In this document: one piece after another, positions 8,141 to 17,340 of the stretch
Layout: every line of letters starts with the position of its first letter
Position numbering within the stretch: the stretch's first letter is position 1
Assembly (NCBI RefSeq): GCF_030657435.1
Contig: NZ_JAUTWS010000004.1
Span: 1-64,000 of the forward strand
Direction: 5' to 3'
DNA length: 64,000 nucleotides
Origin: Paracraurococcus lichenis
GTDB lineage: Bacteria; Pseudomonadota; Alphaproteobacteria; Acetobacterales; Acetobacteraceae
The notes under the pieces: generated by a model
Database searches by the model: none
Told to the model about the DNA's origin: nothing
The model's input: the letters and a program-made list of their open reading frames with translations, nothing else
Translations under genes and position numbers: made by a program

Positions 8141-9136
8141 ATGGCCATGCCGCCGCTCCGCCGGCGCGCCCTGCTGGGCGCGCTCGCCGCCAGCCCTGCC
8201 GCGCTGACCGCCCCCGGCCGCGCGGCGGAGGCCTGGCCGAGCCGCCCGGTCCGCCTCGTCGTCGGCTATCCCGCCGGTGCCTCCACCGATATCTGCGCGC
8301 GCATCCTCGCCGAGGACATGCGGACCCGCCTGCCGCAGCCGGTGGTGGTGGAGAACCGGCCGGGCGCCAATGGCTCCCTCGGCGCCGCCTTCGTCGCGGC
8401 GGCGGAGCCGGACGGCCATACCCTGCTGGTCAGCAATACCAGCACCATGACCGCCAACCACCTGCTCTACCGCGACATCCGCTACCAGCCGCTTCGGGAC
8501 CTGCTGCCGCTCGCCAGCATCACCATCAGCCCCTTCATCCTCGCCGCCTCCCCGAAGAGCCCGCGCAGCCGCGGCTTCCGCAGCGTCGCCGACCTGGTCG
8601 CGGCGGCGAAGGCGAGCCCGGGCGGTCTGACCTATGGCTCGGCCGGCAACGGCAACCTGCAGCACCTGAACATGGAGCTGTTCTGCACGGCCGCCGGCAT
8701 CCGCCTGCTGCACGTCCCCTTCCGCGGCGCCGCCCCGGCGCAGAACGCCCTCGTCGCGGGGGAGGTGGACCTGGTGCTGGAGACGCCCTCCACCACGCCG
8801 CTGCTGAAGTCGGGCCTGCTGATTCCGCTGGCCTGCACGGGCGCCACCCGTTGGCGCGACCTGCCCGACGTGCCGACTTTGGCCGAGAGCGGCTGGCCGG
8901 ACTTCGTCGCCACCTTCTGGAACGGCCTGGTCGCCCCGGCCGGGCTGCCGCTGCCGATCCTCGAGCGGCTGGTCTGGCTGATGGAGGCCGCCGCCGCGGC
9001 GCCGGCCACGCGCCAGCTCCTGCTCGCCCAGGGGGAGGTGATGGTGCTGCGGCCGGAGGCCTTCCGCGACCGCATCGCCGCCGATATCGAGCGCAATGCA
9101 CAGGTGATCCGCAGCGCCGGCATAGAGCTGCAATAG
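8141..9136 (+). CDS. Bug family (TctC) tripartite tricarboxylate transporter receptor
   Basis: A 331-residue periplasmic solute-binding protein. The N-terminus has an RRRALLGALAA twin-arginine-like signal and an Ala-rich cleavage region near 28. The mature start WPSRPVRLVVGYPAGASTDI is the Bug-family hallmark, followed by VVVENRPGANGSLGAAFVA and later HVPFRGAAPAQ. Ligands of this family are usually carboxylates, but the ligand here is unknown. No tctA/tctB membrane genes lie nearby, as is usual for the expanded orphan Bug sets of Acetobacteraceae and Burkholderiales. It lies just before ribD and closes the accessory block. Confidence 0.9.
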   Translation: MAMPPLRRRALLGALAASPAALTAPGRAAEAWPSRPVRLVVGYPAGASTDICARILAEDMRTRLPQPVVVENRPGANGSLGAAFVAAAEPDGHTLLVSNTSTMTANHLLYRDIRYQPLRDLLPLASITISPFILAASPKSPRSRGFRSVADLVAAAKASPGGLTYGSAGNGNLQHLNMELFCTAAGIRLLHVPFRGAAPAQNALVAGEVDLVLETPSTTPLLKSGLLIPLACTGATRWRDLPDVPTLAESGWPDFVATFWNGLVAPAGLPLPILERLVWLMEAAAAAPATRQLLLAQGEVMVLRPEAFRDRIAADIERNAQVIRSAGIELQ

Positions 9137-9207
9137 GCCGCCTCTTCCACCCCGGCCCGGCCCACGCCACCTTGGCGTGATGACCGAACCCTCCGCGCCC
9201 TGAACCG

Positions 9208-10320
9208 ATGACCGACCCCGACGCGGACCGGGCCCATATGGCGGCGGCGCTGGCCATCGCCCGCCGCGGCCTGGGCAATACCTGGCCCAACCCCGCGGTC
9301 GGCTGCGTCCTGGTGCGCGACGGCCGGGTGGTCGGCCGCGGCTGGACCCAGCCCGGCGGCCGCCCGCATGCCGAGACGGAAGCCTTGGCCCGCGCCGGCG
9401 AGCTGGCCCGCGGCGCGACCGCCTATGTCACGCTCGAGCCCTGCTCGCACTGGGGCCGCACGCCGCCCTGCTGCGACGCGCTGATCAAGGCCGGCATCGC
9501 CCGGGTGGTGGTGGCGACCGGCGATCCCGACCCGCGGGTGGACGGGCGCGGGCTGCAGCGGCTGCGCGAGGCCGGCGTGATCGTCGAGCTCGGCCTGGGC
9601 GGGGCGGAGGCGCGGGCGATCAATGCCGGCTTCGCCCGCCGCATCACGCGCGGCCTGCCGCTGGTCACGCTGAAGCTCGCGACGACGCTCGATGGCCGCA
9701 TCGCCACCGCATCGGGCGAGAGCCAGTGGATCACCGGGCCGGAGGCGCGGCGGGAGGCGCATGCGATCCGCGCTCGGCACGACGCCATCCTGGTCGGCAG
9801 CGGCACGGTGCTGGCCGACGACCCGGAACTGACCCCCCGCCTCCCCGGCACGGCCAAGGTGGCGCTCGCCCGGGTGGTCGCCGACAGCCGCCTCCGCACG
9901 CCCCTCGACAGCCGGCTGGTCCGGACGGCGCGGGAGGTCCCGACCTGGATCGCCACCCGCACCAACCAGCGGCCGGGGGTGCTGGCGCCCTATCTGGAGG
10001 CCGGGGTGCAGATCCTGCCGGTGCCGCGGGCGAAGCCGGGCCTCGACCTCGGCGCGCTGCTCGGCGCGCTCGCCCAGCGCGGCGTCACGCGGGTGATGGC
10101 GGAGGGCGGGGCCGGGCTGGCGGCGGCGCTGCTGCGCGGCGGCTTCGTCGACCGCATCGCCTGGTTCCACGCCCCCGGCATCATGGGCGGGGACGGGCTG
10201 CCCGCCGTCCAACCCTTGCCCCTGGCCGCGCTTTCCGCCATGCCGAGATTCCGCCGCGTGGCGAGCCGCCCGGCCGGGGCGGACTGGCTGACCGAGCTCG
10301 AGCGCGAGGAGAACCCATAG
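9208..10320 (+). CDS. ribD: Bifunctional riboflavin deaminase/reductase RibD
   Basis: RibD catalyses the deamination and reduction steps that follow GTP ring opening in riboflavin synthesis. The 370-residue protein has the zinc-dependent deaminase domain (HAE at 54-56, PCSHWGRTPPCC with Cys79 and Cys88) and the reductase domain from about residue 150 (TLKLATTLDGRIATASGESQW). It starts the run ribD-ribE-ribB(A)-ribH-nusB-thiL; ribE begins 2 bp after its stop. No FMN riboswitch can be recognised in the 71-bp upstream gap. Confidence 0.96.
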   Translation: MTDPDADRAHMAAALAIARRGLGNTWPNPAVGCVLVRDGRVVGRGWTQPGGRPHAETEALARAGELARGATAYVTLEPCSHWGRTPPCCDALIKAGIARVVVATGDPDPRVDGRGLQRLREAGVIVELGLGGAEARAINAGFARRITRGLPLVTLKLATTLDGRIATASGESQWITGPEARREAHAIRARHDAILVGSGTVLADDPELTPRLPGTAKVALARVVADSRLRTPLDSRLVRTAREVPTWIATRTNQRPGVLAPYLEAGVQILPVPRAKPGLDLGALLGALAQRGVTRVMAEGGAGLAAALLRGGFVDRIAWFHAPGIMGGDGLPAVQPLPLAALSAMPRFRRVASRPAGADWLTELEREENP

Positions 10321-10322
10321 CC

Positions 10323-10955
10323 ATGTTCACCGGGATCGTGACGGACCTCGGCACGGTGCGGGAGGTGCAGCCGCTCGGGGCCGGGCACGACATGCGCCTC
10401 GTCATCGGCACCTCGCCGGCCTTCCTGGGGCAGCCGGCGCCGGCCGCGATCGGTGCCTCCATCGCCTGTTCCGGCTGCTGCCTGACCGCGGTGCAACTGG
10501 GCGGCGACTGGTTCGCGGTCGATGCCTCGGCCGAGACCCTGTCGAAGACCACGCTCGGGCTGCTCCGGCCGGGCAGCCGGATCAACCTGGAACGCTCGCT
10601 CCGCCTCGGCGACGAGCTCGGCGGGCACCTCGTCTCCGGCCATGTGGACGGCGTCGCCGAGGTGCTCTCGGCGGTGCCGGAAAATGCCTCCGTCCGCTGG
10701 CGCTTCCGCCTGCCGCCGCAACTCGCGCGGTTCGTGGCGGAGAAGGGCTCGATCGCCATCGACGGCGTGTCGCTGACGGTCAACGAGGTTGACGGGGACG
10801 TGTTCGGGGTCAACATCATCCCGCATACGGCCGCCGTGACCACCTTCGGCACGCTCCAGCCGGGCAGCCGCGTGAACATCGAGATCGACACGCTCGCGCG
10901 CTATGTCGCGCGGCTGGTGTCGGCAGACCAGGGCGCCGTCGCCGGCGCGCGCTAG
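10323..10955 (+). CDS. ribE: Riboflavin synthase alpha subunit
   Basis: Riboflavin synthase dismutates two 6,7-dimethyl-8-ribityllumazine molecules to riboflavin. The 210-residue protein begins with the diagnostic MFTGIV and has two lumazine-binding repeats (about 1-97 and 98-200), each with the GxHLVSGHVDG or SLTVNEV type motifs. Two bases separate it from ribD and 15 bp from the next gene. In some nomenclature this gene is ribC. Confidence 0.96.
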   Translation: MFTGIVTDLGTVREVQPLGAGHDMRLVIGTSPAFLGQPAPAAIGASIACSGCCLTAVQLGGDWFAVDASAETLSKTTLGLLRPGSRINLERSLRLGDELGGHLVSGHVDGVAEVLSAVPENASVRWRFRLPPQLARFVAEKGSIAIDGVSLTVNEVDGDVFGVNIIPHTAAVTTFGTLQPGSRVNIEIDTLARYVARLVSADQGAVAGAR

Positions 10956-10970
10956 AGGAACCCGTCGCCC

Positions 10971-12110
10971 ATGACCGCCGTCGTGCCGCAACGCGTCAAT
11001 TTCGCCGATTTCGTCAGCCCGACCGAGGAGCTGATCGAGGAGGCGCGGCGCGGCCGCATGTTCATCCTGGTCGATGACGAGGACCGCGAGAACGAGGGCG
11101 ACCTGGTCATCCCCGGGCAGTTCGCCACCCCCGACGCGATCAACTTCATGGCGAAGTATGCCCGCGGCCTGATCTGCCTGGCGATGACGCGCCATCGCGT
11201 CGAGCAGCTCGGCCTGCCGCTGATGGCCGCCGCCAACGGCACCCGGCACAGCACCGCCTTCACCGTCTCCATCGAGGCGAAGGACGGCGTGACGACCGGC
11301 ATCTCGGCCGCCGACCGGGCGCATACCATCGCCACCGCCATCAACCCGGAGATGGGCCGCGAGCACATCGTCACCCCCGGCCATGTCTTCCCGCTGCTGG
11401 CCCGCGACGGCGGCACCCTGGTCCGCGCCGGGCACACGGAAGCCTCGGTGGACATCGCCCGCCTCGCCGGGCTGAACCCCTCGGGCGTGATCTGCGAGAT
11501 CATGAACGACGACGGCAGCATGGCCCGCATGCCGGACCTGGTCGCCTTCGCGCAGCACCATGGCCTCAAGCTCGGCACCATCGCCGACCTCATCGCCCAT
11601 CGCCGGCGCACCGAGCGGCTGGTGCGGCGGGTCACGGAAGGGCAGATCGAGCATTCCATCGGCGGCGATTGGCGGCTGGTGGTCTATACCAACACGCTCG
11701 AATACGCCGAGCACTTGGCGCTGGTCAGGGGCGATGTCTCCGCGCCCGGGCCGGTGCATGTGCGCATGCATGCCGCGAACCTGCTGCACGACATCGTCGC
11801 CGGCGCCGGCACGCGCGACCTGCACGACGCCATGCGCATGATCGAGGCGGCGGGCCGCGGCGTCGTCGTCGTCATCCGCGACTGGCGGCTGACCAACATG
11901 AGCGAGCAGATCCGCCACAGCAAGGACCGCCGGGTCGCGCCGCCCGAGATCCGCGACTACGGCATCGGCGCGCAGATCCTGGCGGATCTCGGCGTCCGCG
12001 ACATGGTGCGGTTGTCCAACAACCCGCGGCCGATCGTCGGCCTCGAGGGTTATGGCCTCAGGGTCGTCGAGACCCGGCCGCTGATCCGAACGCAACAGGA
12101 CCATTCATGA
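10971..12110 (+). CDS. ribB: 3,4-dihydroxy-2-butanone-4-phosphate synthase with degenerate GTP cyclohydrolase II domain
   Basis: The 379-residue protein is laid out like RibBA. The N-terminal half (1-205) is a full DHBP synthase, with DDEDRENEGD at 35-44, the RHSTAFTVSIEA segment and GHTEASVDIARL. The C-terminal half keeps the GTP cyclohydrolase II outline (RxLSNNPRPIVGLEGYGL near the end) but lacks the three zinc cysteines: the region of the usual GDxFGSxRCDCG motif reads HVRMHAANLLHDI. It also lacks the RGxGL active-site segment. Ring opening of GTP is therefore probably supplied by another protein. Its stop overlaps the ribH start in ATGA. Confidence 0.93.
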   Translation: MTAVVPQRVNFADFVSPTEELIEEARRGRMFILVDDEDRENEGDLVIPGQFATPDAINFMAKYARGLICLAMTRHRVEQLGLPLMAAANGTRHSTAFTVSIEAKDGVTTGISAADRAHTIATAINPEMGREHIVTPGHVFPLLARDGGTLVRAGHTEASVDIARLAGLNPSGVICEIMNDDGSMARMPDLVAFAQHHGLKLGTIADLIAHRRRTERLVRRVTEGQIEHSIGGDWRLVVYTNTLEYAEHLALVRGDVSAPGPVHVRMHAANLLHDIVAGAGTRDLHDAMRMIEAAGRGVVVVIRDWRLTNMSEQIRHSKDRRVAPPEIRDYGIGAQILADLGVRDMVRLSNNPRPIVGLEGYGLRVVETRPLIRTQQDHS

Positions 12111-12589
12111 GCACGATCGACGCGCCGGAGCGCGCGGCGCAGCCCATCCCGGGGCCGGCGCCGCGCCTGCTGGTGATCCAGGCGCCCTATTACGAGCAGG
12201 TGGTGAGCGGCATGCGCCGCGGGGCGGAGAAGGTCTTCGCCGAGGCCGGTGCCTTCCACCAGACCGTGGATGTCGCGGGTGGCTACGAGCTGCCGGCGGC
12301 GCTGCGCATGGCGCTGACCCAGACGCAGGAGCGCTATGACGGCTACCTGCTGCTCGGCTGCGTGGTGAAGGGCGAGACCGACCATTACACCTTCATCTGC
12401 GACGCCATCTGTCACGGCGTCATGCGCATCGCCGACGAGACCGGCGCCGCCATCGGCTTGGGCCTGCTGACGGTCGATACGCTGCAGCAGGCGATCGCCC
12501 GCGCGGCGGAGGACCGGCACAACAAGGGGGTCGAGGCGGCGCATGCGCTGCTCGGCCAGGTGGCGCTGCGCCGCCGCTGGGGCCTCTGA
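12107..12589 (+). CDS. ribH: 6,7-dimethyl-8-ribityllumazine synthase
   Basis: RibH condenses 5-amino-6-ribitylaminouracil with dihydroxybutanone phosphate. The 160-residue protein carries the VAGGYELPAAL segment (about 62), GCVVKGETDHYTFI (about 85-98) and the GLLTVDTLQQA and RAAEDRHNKGVEAA motifs of the family. Its ATG overlaps the stop of ribB(A) by 4 bp and its own stop overlaps nusB by one base, which suggests translational coupling through the rib-nusB run. Confidence 0.96.
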   Translation: MSTIDAPERAAQPIPGPAPRLLVIQAPYYEQVVSGMRRGAEKVFAEAGAFHQTVDVAGGYELPAALRMALTQTQERYDGYLLLGCVVKGETDHYTFICDAICHGVMRIADETGAAIGLGLLTVDTLQQAIARAAEDRHNKGVEAAHALLGQVALRRRWGL

Positions 12590-13233
12590 TGGCGGGTTCC
12601 AAGTCGGAGACGGGGGAGCTCGACCGGCTGCGCGCGGAGTACGAGGCCGAGCAGCGCGCCGCGGGCCAGCCCGCGCCGGCGCCGCGGCCGGCCGCGGCGA
12701 AGCCCGGCGCATCCGCCGCGAGGAAGCCTGCCGCGCAGCGCGCCCGCGGCCGCCCGCGCACCGGCGCGCGCGTCGCCGCCGTGCAGGCGCTGTTCCAGGG
12801 GGAGCAGACCGGCGAGCCGGCCGAGGTCGTCATCAGCCAGTTCCAGCGCCACCGCCTGGGCACCCGGCCCGGCGATGGCGGCTTCGAGGAAGGCCGGGTG
12901 CCCGAGGCCGATGTCCCGCTCTTCTCCGCCATCGTCATGCAGGTGACGCGGAATGCCGGCGAGATCGATGCCACCCTGTCGAGCCATCTCGACAAGGACT
13001 GGCCGCTCGTGAAGCTCGACCCCGTCCTGCGGGCGCTGCTGCGGGCCGCATGCGGCGAGTTGCTCAGCGGGAAGGAGCCGCCGGCCAAGGTGGTGATCAA
13101 CGAGTATCTCGACATCGCGCATGGCTTCTTCGGCGGCGACGAGCCGCGCTTCGCCAATGGCGTGCTGGATGCCATGGCCCGCACGCTCCGGGCCGAGGAG
13201 TTCAGCGGCGCGCCGCGCCGCCGCGGTGGCTGA
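12589..13233 (+). CDS. nusB: Transcription antitermination factor NusB
   Basis: NusB binds boxA RNA with NusE in rRNA antitermination. The 214-residue protein is longer than the usual 140-165 because residues 1-58 form an Ala/Pro/Arg-rich extension. The all-helical NusB core follows (ARVAAVQALFQGE, DATLSSHLDKDWPL, LDPVLRALLRAACGEL, VVINEYLDIAHGFFG). It overlaps ribH by one base and thiL by 8 bp. The extension is probably disordered; its role is unknown. Confidence 0.94.
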   Translation: MAGSKSETGELDRLRAEYEAEQRAAGQPAPAPRPAAAKPGASAARKPAAQRARGRPRTGARVAAVQALFQGEQTGEPAEVVISQFQRHRLGTRPGDGGFEEGRVPEADVPLFSAIVMQVTRNAGEIDATLSSHLDKDWPLVKLDPVLRALLRAACGELLSGKEPPAKVVINEYLDIAHGFFGGDEPRFANGVLDAMARTLRAEEFSGAPRRRGG

Positions 13234-14197
13234 TCTCCCGGGAGAGTTCGCGCTCATCGCCCGGCATTTCCGTCGGCTGGCCGGGCCGGGCGCGCTGGAC
13301 CTCTCGGACGATGCGGCGCTGCTGGACCCGCCCCCCGGGCGGCAATTGGTGCTGGCGGCGGATGCCATGGTCGCGGGCGTGCACTTCCTGCCCGAGGATC
13401 CGCCGGAGAGCATCGGGCGGAAGCTGCTGCGGGTGAACCTCTCGGACCTCGCCGCCATGGGGGCGGCGCCGCTCGGCTATCTCATGACCACGGCGCTGCC
13501 GAAGGACCTGCCGGGGGACTGGCTCGCCCGCTTCGTCGATGGGCTGGCGGCAGACCAGGCGGAGTTCGGGCTCTCGGTCCTCGGCGGCGACACGGTCTCC
13601 ACCCCGGGGCCGGTCTCGCTCTCGCTGACCATCCTCGGCACGGTCGCGCCGGGGGCCGCGCTGCGGCGGGACGGGGCGCGGCCGGGCGATGCGCTCTGGG
13701 TCTCCGGGACGATCGGCGACGGGGCGCTCGGGCTGCGGGCGCTGCAGGGCCGGCTGCCGGCGGACGGGGAGGGACATCTGGCGCAACGCTACCGGCTGCC
13801 GCGACCGCGGCTGGCGCTGGGCCAGGCGCTGACCGGTCTCGCCCGCGCGGCGATGGATGTCTCGGACGGGCTGGTGCAGGACCTCGGCCATCTCTGCCGC
13901 GGCGGGGGCTGCGGGGCGGTGCTGCGGGCCGGGGCGGTGCCGCTCTCGCCCGCCGCACGGGCGCTGGTCGCGGCTGATCCGGCGCTGCTGGCGCTCTGCC
14001 TGACGGGCGGGGACGACTACGAACTGCTCTTCGCCGCGCCGGCGGGTGCCGAGGCCGAGGTCCTGGCGCGCGCGGCCTCGGGCGGCGTGCCGGTCGCGCG
14101 CATCGGCGACTTCGTGGCCGGCGCGCCTGACGTGACGGTGCTGGACGCCGCCGGCACGACGATGGCGCTGCCGCGCACCGGCTGGAGCCACTTCTAG
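13226..14197 (+). CDS. thiL: Thiamine-monophosphate kinase
   Basis: ThiL phosphorylates thiamine monophosphate to the active cofactor. The GTG at 13226 gives a 323-residue protein; it overlaps the nusB end by 8 bp. Nucleotide- and Mg-binding segments are visible: DLSDDAALL (about 28), AADAMVAGVHFLPED (about 48), GGDT, MDVSDGLVQDLGHL (about 213) and GGDDYELLF (about 264). nusB-thiL adjacency is common in Proteobacteria. The gene ends before a bidirectional hairpin region and the convergent bamE. Confidence 0.95.
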   Translation: MADLPGEFALIARHFRRLAGPGALDLSDDAALLDPPPGRQLVLAADAMVAGVHFLPEDPPESIGRKLLRVNLSDLAAMGAAPLGYLMTTALPKDLPGDWLARFVDGLAADQAEFGLSVLGGDTVSTPGPVSLSLTILGTVAPGAALRRDGARPGDALWVSGTIGDGALGLRALQGRLPADGEGHLAQRYRLPRPRLALGQALTGLARAAMDVSDGLVQDLGHLCRGGGCGAVLRAGAVPLSPAARALVAADPALLALCLTGGDDYELLFAAPAGAEAEVLARAASGGVPVARIGDFVAGAPDVTVLDAAGTTMALPRTGWSHF

Positions 14198-14260
14198 AGG
14201 GGGGTCTCGAAGGGGGGCTCCGCCCCCTTCGCGGGGCCCGGGGCAGCGCCCCGGACACGG
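14198..14260. terminator. Double hairpin between convergent thiL and bamE (repeat family B, minus orientation)
   Basis: A 9-bp stem (CGAAGGGGG/CCCCCTTCG, 14208-14231) and a 7-bp stem (CCGGGGC/GCCCCGG, 14238-14254) fill the gap between the two convergent stops. The second hairpin, GGGGCAGCGCCCC, is the reverse complement of the loop motif in the elements near 47.05 kb and 60.9 kb, so this is both a probable bidirectional terminator and a member of a dispersed repeat. Confidence 0.6.
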
Positions 14261-14803
14261 CTACCGCCCGGACGCGCTCGGCGCCTGCGCCCCCGGCTGC
14301 GTGCCGCCGATCGGCGAGCCCATGGGCCCGATCCGGCCGACATTGCCGAAGAGCGCCTGCATCAGCGTGCGGTCGTTGCCCGGGGTCGGCGTCTCGCGGG
14401 TGACCATGTCGACGGGCTGGGCCTCGTCCTCGCCGACCCGCCTGATCTCGCGGACCACGCCGCGCTGGTCGAAATTGATGACCACCGTCTCCTGGTCCGT
14501 CACCGCCAGGGCCCGGCCCGGCCGCTGCCGGGTCTTGCTGCTGATGTAGAACCAGGTGCCGTCGCCGAAGGTGCTGGTCTGGGTCGGCGAGCCGAGCAGG
14601 GCCTGGACGTCCTGCCGGGTCTGCACACCCGGGGTGATCTCGCGCAACTGGTCCTCGGTGACGCGGTTGCCGCGCTGGATCACCGGCGCCTCGAAGAAGC
14701 TGCAGGCGGGCAGGGCGAGCAGGGCGGCGAGGGCCAGCACGGCGCCGCGCGCCGCGGTTGGGCGGTGGGCCGGCGCGTTGACCGGGCGAAGGGGGCGATC
14801 CAT
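14261..14803 (-). CDS. bamE: Outer membrane protein assembly factor BamE
   Basis: BamE (SmpA/OmlA) is a lipoprotein of the BAM complex that inserts outer-membrane barrels. The 180-residue protein has a signal sequence with lipobox LPAC (Cys34). The SmpA/OmlA fold follows: ITPGVQTRQDVQALLGSP, FGDGTWFYIS, then VVINFDQRGVVREI. The C-terminal 40 residues are Pro/Gly-rich. It is divergent from the cytochrome chaperone gene at 14879. ATG 14803 is the only start giving a proper lipoprotein signal. Confidence 0.92.
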   Translation of the reverse strand: MDRPLRPVNAPAHRPTAARGAVLALAALLALPACSFFEAPVIQRGNRVTEDQLREITPGVQTRQDVQALLGSPTQTSTFGDGTWFYISSKTRQRPGRALAVTDQETVVINFDQRGVVREIRRVGEDEAQPVDMVTRETPTPGNDRTLMQALFGNVGRIGPMGSPIGGTQPGAQAPSASGR

Positions 14804-14878
14804 GTCTGCGGCCGAATGCCACCACGCCGCGGCAGGGTCAACCGTTCCGCGACGCCCAACCCGAAGGACCCCGCCCCG

Positions 14879-15425
14879 ATGGGCCTCTCTGCCCTGTTCC
14901 GCCGCAAGCCGCACGAGAGGGCCGGGTTCGAGCTCTATGGCGCGGCCGTCGCGGCGGCCCGCGATCCCTGGTTCTTCGGCGCCCTCGGCGTGCCGGACAC
15001 GCTCGATGGCCGCTTCGACCTGGTCGGGCTGCATGCGGCGCTGCTCATCCGCCGGCTCCGCCGGGACCCCGACCCGCGCGGCGCGGCGCTGGCCCAGGCG
15101 GTGTTCGACGCCATGTTCGCCGACATGGACATCAACTTGCGGGAGATGGGGGTGAGCGACCTGACGGTGGGCAAGCGGGTCAAGCGGATGTGGGAGGCCT
15201 TCCACGGCCGCGCCCAGGCCTATGAGGCCGCGCTGGAGTCGGCCGATGCCGCGGCGCTGGCCGCGGCGCTGCACCGCAATGTCTGGCGGGCGGAGGGCGA
15301 GCCCGGCGAGGCGGCGCGACGCCTGGCCGCGCAGGCGCTCCGCGCCGCCGATGCCCTCGCTGCGCAGCCCTTCGATGCCCTGCTCAAGGGCCAGGCGCGC
15401 TTTCCCGCGCCGGAGGAGGCCGCCG

Positions 15426-15436
<11 letters not shown>
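14879..15436 (+). CDS. Ubiquinol-cytochrome c chaperone family protein
   Basis: The 185-residue protein matches the family related to mitochondrial CBP3/UQCC1, which assists cytochrome bc1 assembly. Visible signatures are GFELYGAAVAAARDPWFF (about 16-33), the DLVGLHAALLIRRL helix, and ADMDINLREMGVSDLTVGKRVK. No signal peptide is seen. In Alphaproteobacteria this gene commonly lies between bamE and yceD, as here. It overlaps yceD by 11 bp. Confidence 0.9.
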
Positions 15437-15926
<490 letters not shown>

Positions 15927-15962
15927 CGCCGGTCATTCCGGTGCGGCTGCCCGCACCGCTGC

Positions 15963-15990
15963 TTGCACCGTGGGGGGTGGGGTGCTACAG
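15963..15990 (+). promoter_or_regulatory. Possible sigma-70-type promoter for rpmF-plsX-fabH
   Basis: TTGCAC and CTACAG lie 16 bp apart in the yceD-rpmF gap, about 55 bp before the rpmF ATG. The spacing and the TTG of the -35 fit alphaproteobacterial housekeeping promoters, but the -10 match is partial and no mapping data exist. Confidence 0.3.
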
Positions 15991-16044
15991 CCGCGCGCTC
16001 CCGCAGAATCCTGCTGATTTCGTTGTGAAGAGAGGCTCGGCGCC

Positions 16045-16245
16045 ATGGCCGTTCCGAAGAAGAAGGTTTCGCCCTCCCGCCGCGGTATGCGGCGGAGCCA
16101 TGAGGCGCTGTCCACCCAGGCGCATAACGAGTGCCCGAACTGCGGTGAGCTCAAGCGCCCGCACCATGTCTGCGGCCAGTGCGGCCATTACGACGGCCGC
16201 GAGGTCATCGCGGCCGAGGCCGTGAAGGGCGTGGTCCGCACCTGA
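16045..16245 (+). CDS. rpmF: 50S ribosomal protein L32
   Basis: L32 is a small structural protein of the large ribosomal subunit. The 66-residue product starts [19 protein letters not shown] and has a complete zinc ribbon (Cys30, Cys33, Cys43, Cys46), so it is the zinc-containing form. It is followed after 35 bp by plsX, the conserved rpmF-plsX-fabH order. Confidence 0.97.
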   Translation: MAVPKKKVSPSRRGMRRSHEALSTQAHNECPNCGELKRPHHVCGQCGHYDGREVIAAEAVKGVVRT

Positions 16246-16280
16246 GCCGCCGCAATCCGGCCGGCAGGGAACCGAAGATC

Positions 16281-17327
16281 GTGTCGAAGCCCTTCTCCCT
16301 GGCGATCGACGCCATGGGGGGTGACAACGCACCCGACATCGTGCTGGACGGGCTGGAGATCGCCGCCGAGCGGCATCCGCAGGCCCGCTTCCTGCTCGTC
16401 GGCGACGAGGCCCGGATCGGAGCCATGCTGGCGCGGCGCCCGCGCGCGGCGAAGGTCTGCATGATCCGCCACGCGCCGGACGTCATCTCCTCGGAGATGA
16501 AGCCGACGGCGGCGCTGCGGCAGGGCCGGCACAGCTCCATGCGCGTGGCGATCGATTCCGTCGCGGCGCGGGAGGCGGCGGGCGTGGTCTCGGCCGGCAA
16601 TACCGGCGCGCTGATGGCGCTGGCGAAGATCGTGGTGAAGACGCTGCCGGAGATCAACCGGCCGGCGCTCGCCGCCATCATGCCCTCGGCCCGCGGCGAC
16701 GTGGTCATGCTCGACCTCGGCGCCAATGTGCAGTGCGACGCGCGCAACCTGGTGGAGTTCGCCGTCATGGGCGACACCTTCGCCCGCGCCGTGCTCGGCC
16801 TCACCGCGCCCTCCTTCGGGCTGCTGAACGTGGGGTCTGAGGAATTGAAGGGCGACGACCGCGTGCGCGCCGCCGCTGAGGTGCTGAAGGACAGCCATAT
16901 CGGCGGCAATTTCCACGGCTTCGTGGAAGGCCACGACATCACCGCCGGCACGGTGGACGTGGTGGTCACGGATGGCTTCACCGGCAATGTCGCGCTGAAG
17001 ACCGGCGAGGGCGCGCTGAAGCTGATGCGCGACCTGCTGAAGCAGGTCTTCACCAGCAGCGTGCCGGCGCGCATGGGCTACCTGCTGGCCCGGCCCGCGC
17101 TCGACCGCCTGCGCGAGTGGATGGACCCGCGCCGCTACAACGGCGCCATCCTGCTCGGCCTGAACGGCGTTGTCGTGAAGAGCCATGGCGGCACCGATGC
17201 GCTGGGCTTCGCCCATGCGGTCGACGTCGCCATGGACATGGTGACCCACCACTTCAACGACCGCATCCGGGAGGGCCTCTCCCGGCTATCCTCCGTACCG
17301 GCCCAGCCGGTGCCCTCCGTCCCTTGA
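16281..17327 (+). CDS. plsX: Phosphate acyltransferase PlsX
   Basis: PlsX converts acyl-ACP to acyl-phosphate at the start of phospholipid synthesis. The GTG at 16281 gives 348 residues beginning close to the conserved LAIDAMGGDNAP motif. Other family segments are VVSAGNTGALMALAK, LDLGANVQCDA, LLNVGSEELKGDD and DGFTGNVALKTGEG. The C-terminal NDRIREGL tail is typical. It lies between rpmF and fabH, 13 bp from the latter. Confidence 0.96.
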   Translation: MSKPFSLAIDAMGGDNAPDIVLDGLEIAAERHPQARFLLVGDEARIGAMLARRPRAAKVCMIRHAPDVISSEMKPTAALRQGRHSSMRVAIDSVAAREAAGVVSAGNTGALMALAKIVVKTLPEINRPALAAIMPSARGDVVMLDLGANVQCDARNLVEFAVMGDTFARAVLGLTAPSFGLLNVGSEELKGDDRVRAAAEVLKDSHIGGNFHGFVEGHDITAGTVDVVVTDGFTGNVALKTGEGALKLMRDLLKQVFTSSVPARMGYLLARPALDRLREWMDPRRYNGAILLGLNGVVVKSHGGTDALGFAHAVDVAMDMVTHHFNDRIREGLSRLSSVPAQPVPSVP

Positions 17328-17340
17328 GGATTCGAGCGTC

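Noticed and set aside
9137..9207. FMN riboswitch upstream of ribD
   Set aside because: The gap is only 71 bp and lacks the AGGGGC/GGUG-type conserved elements of the RFN fold.
9990..12104. 704-residue minus-strand frame opposite ribD, ribE and ribB
   Set aside because: Antisense to three recognised enzymes and without any motif of its own.
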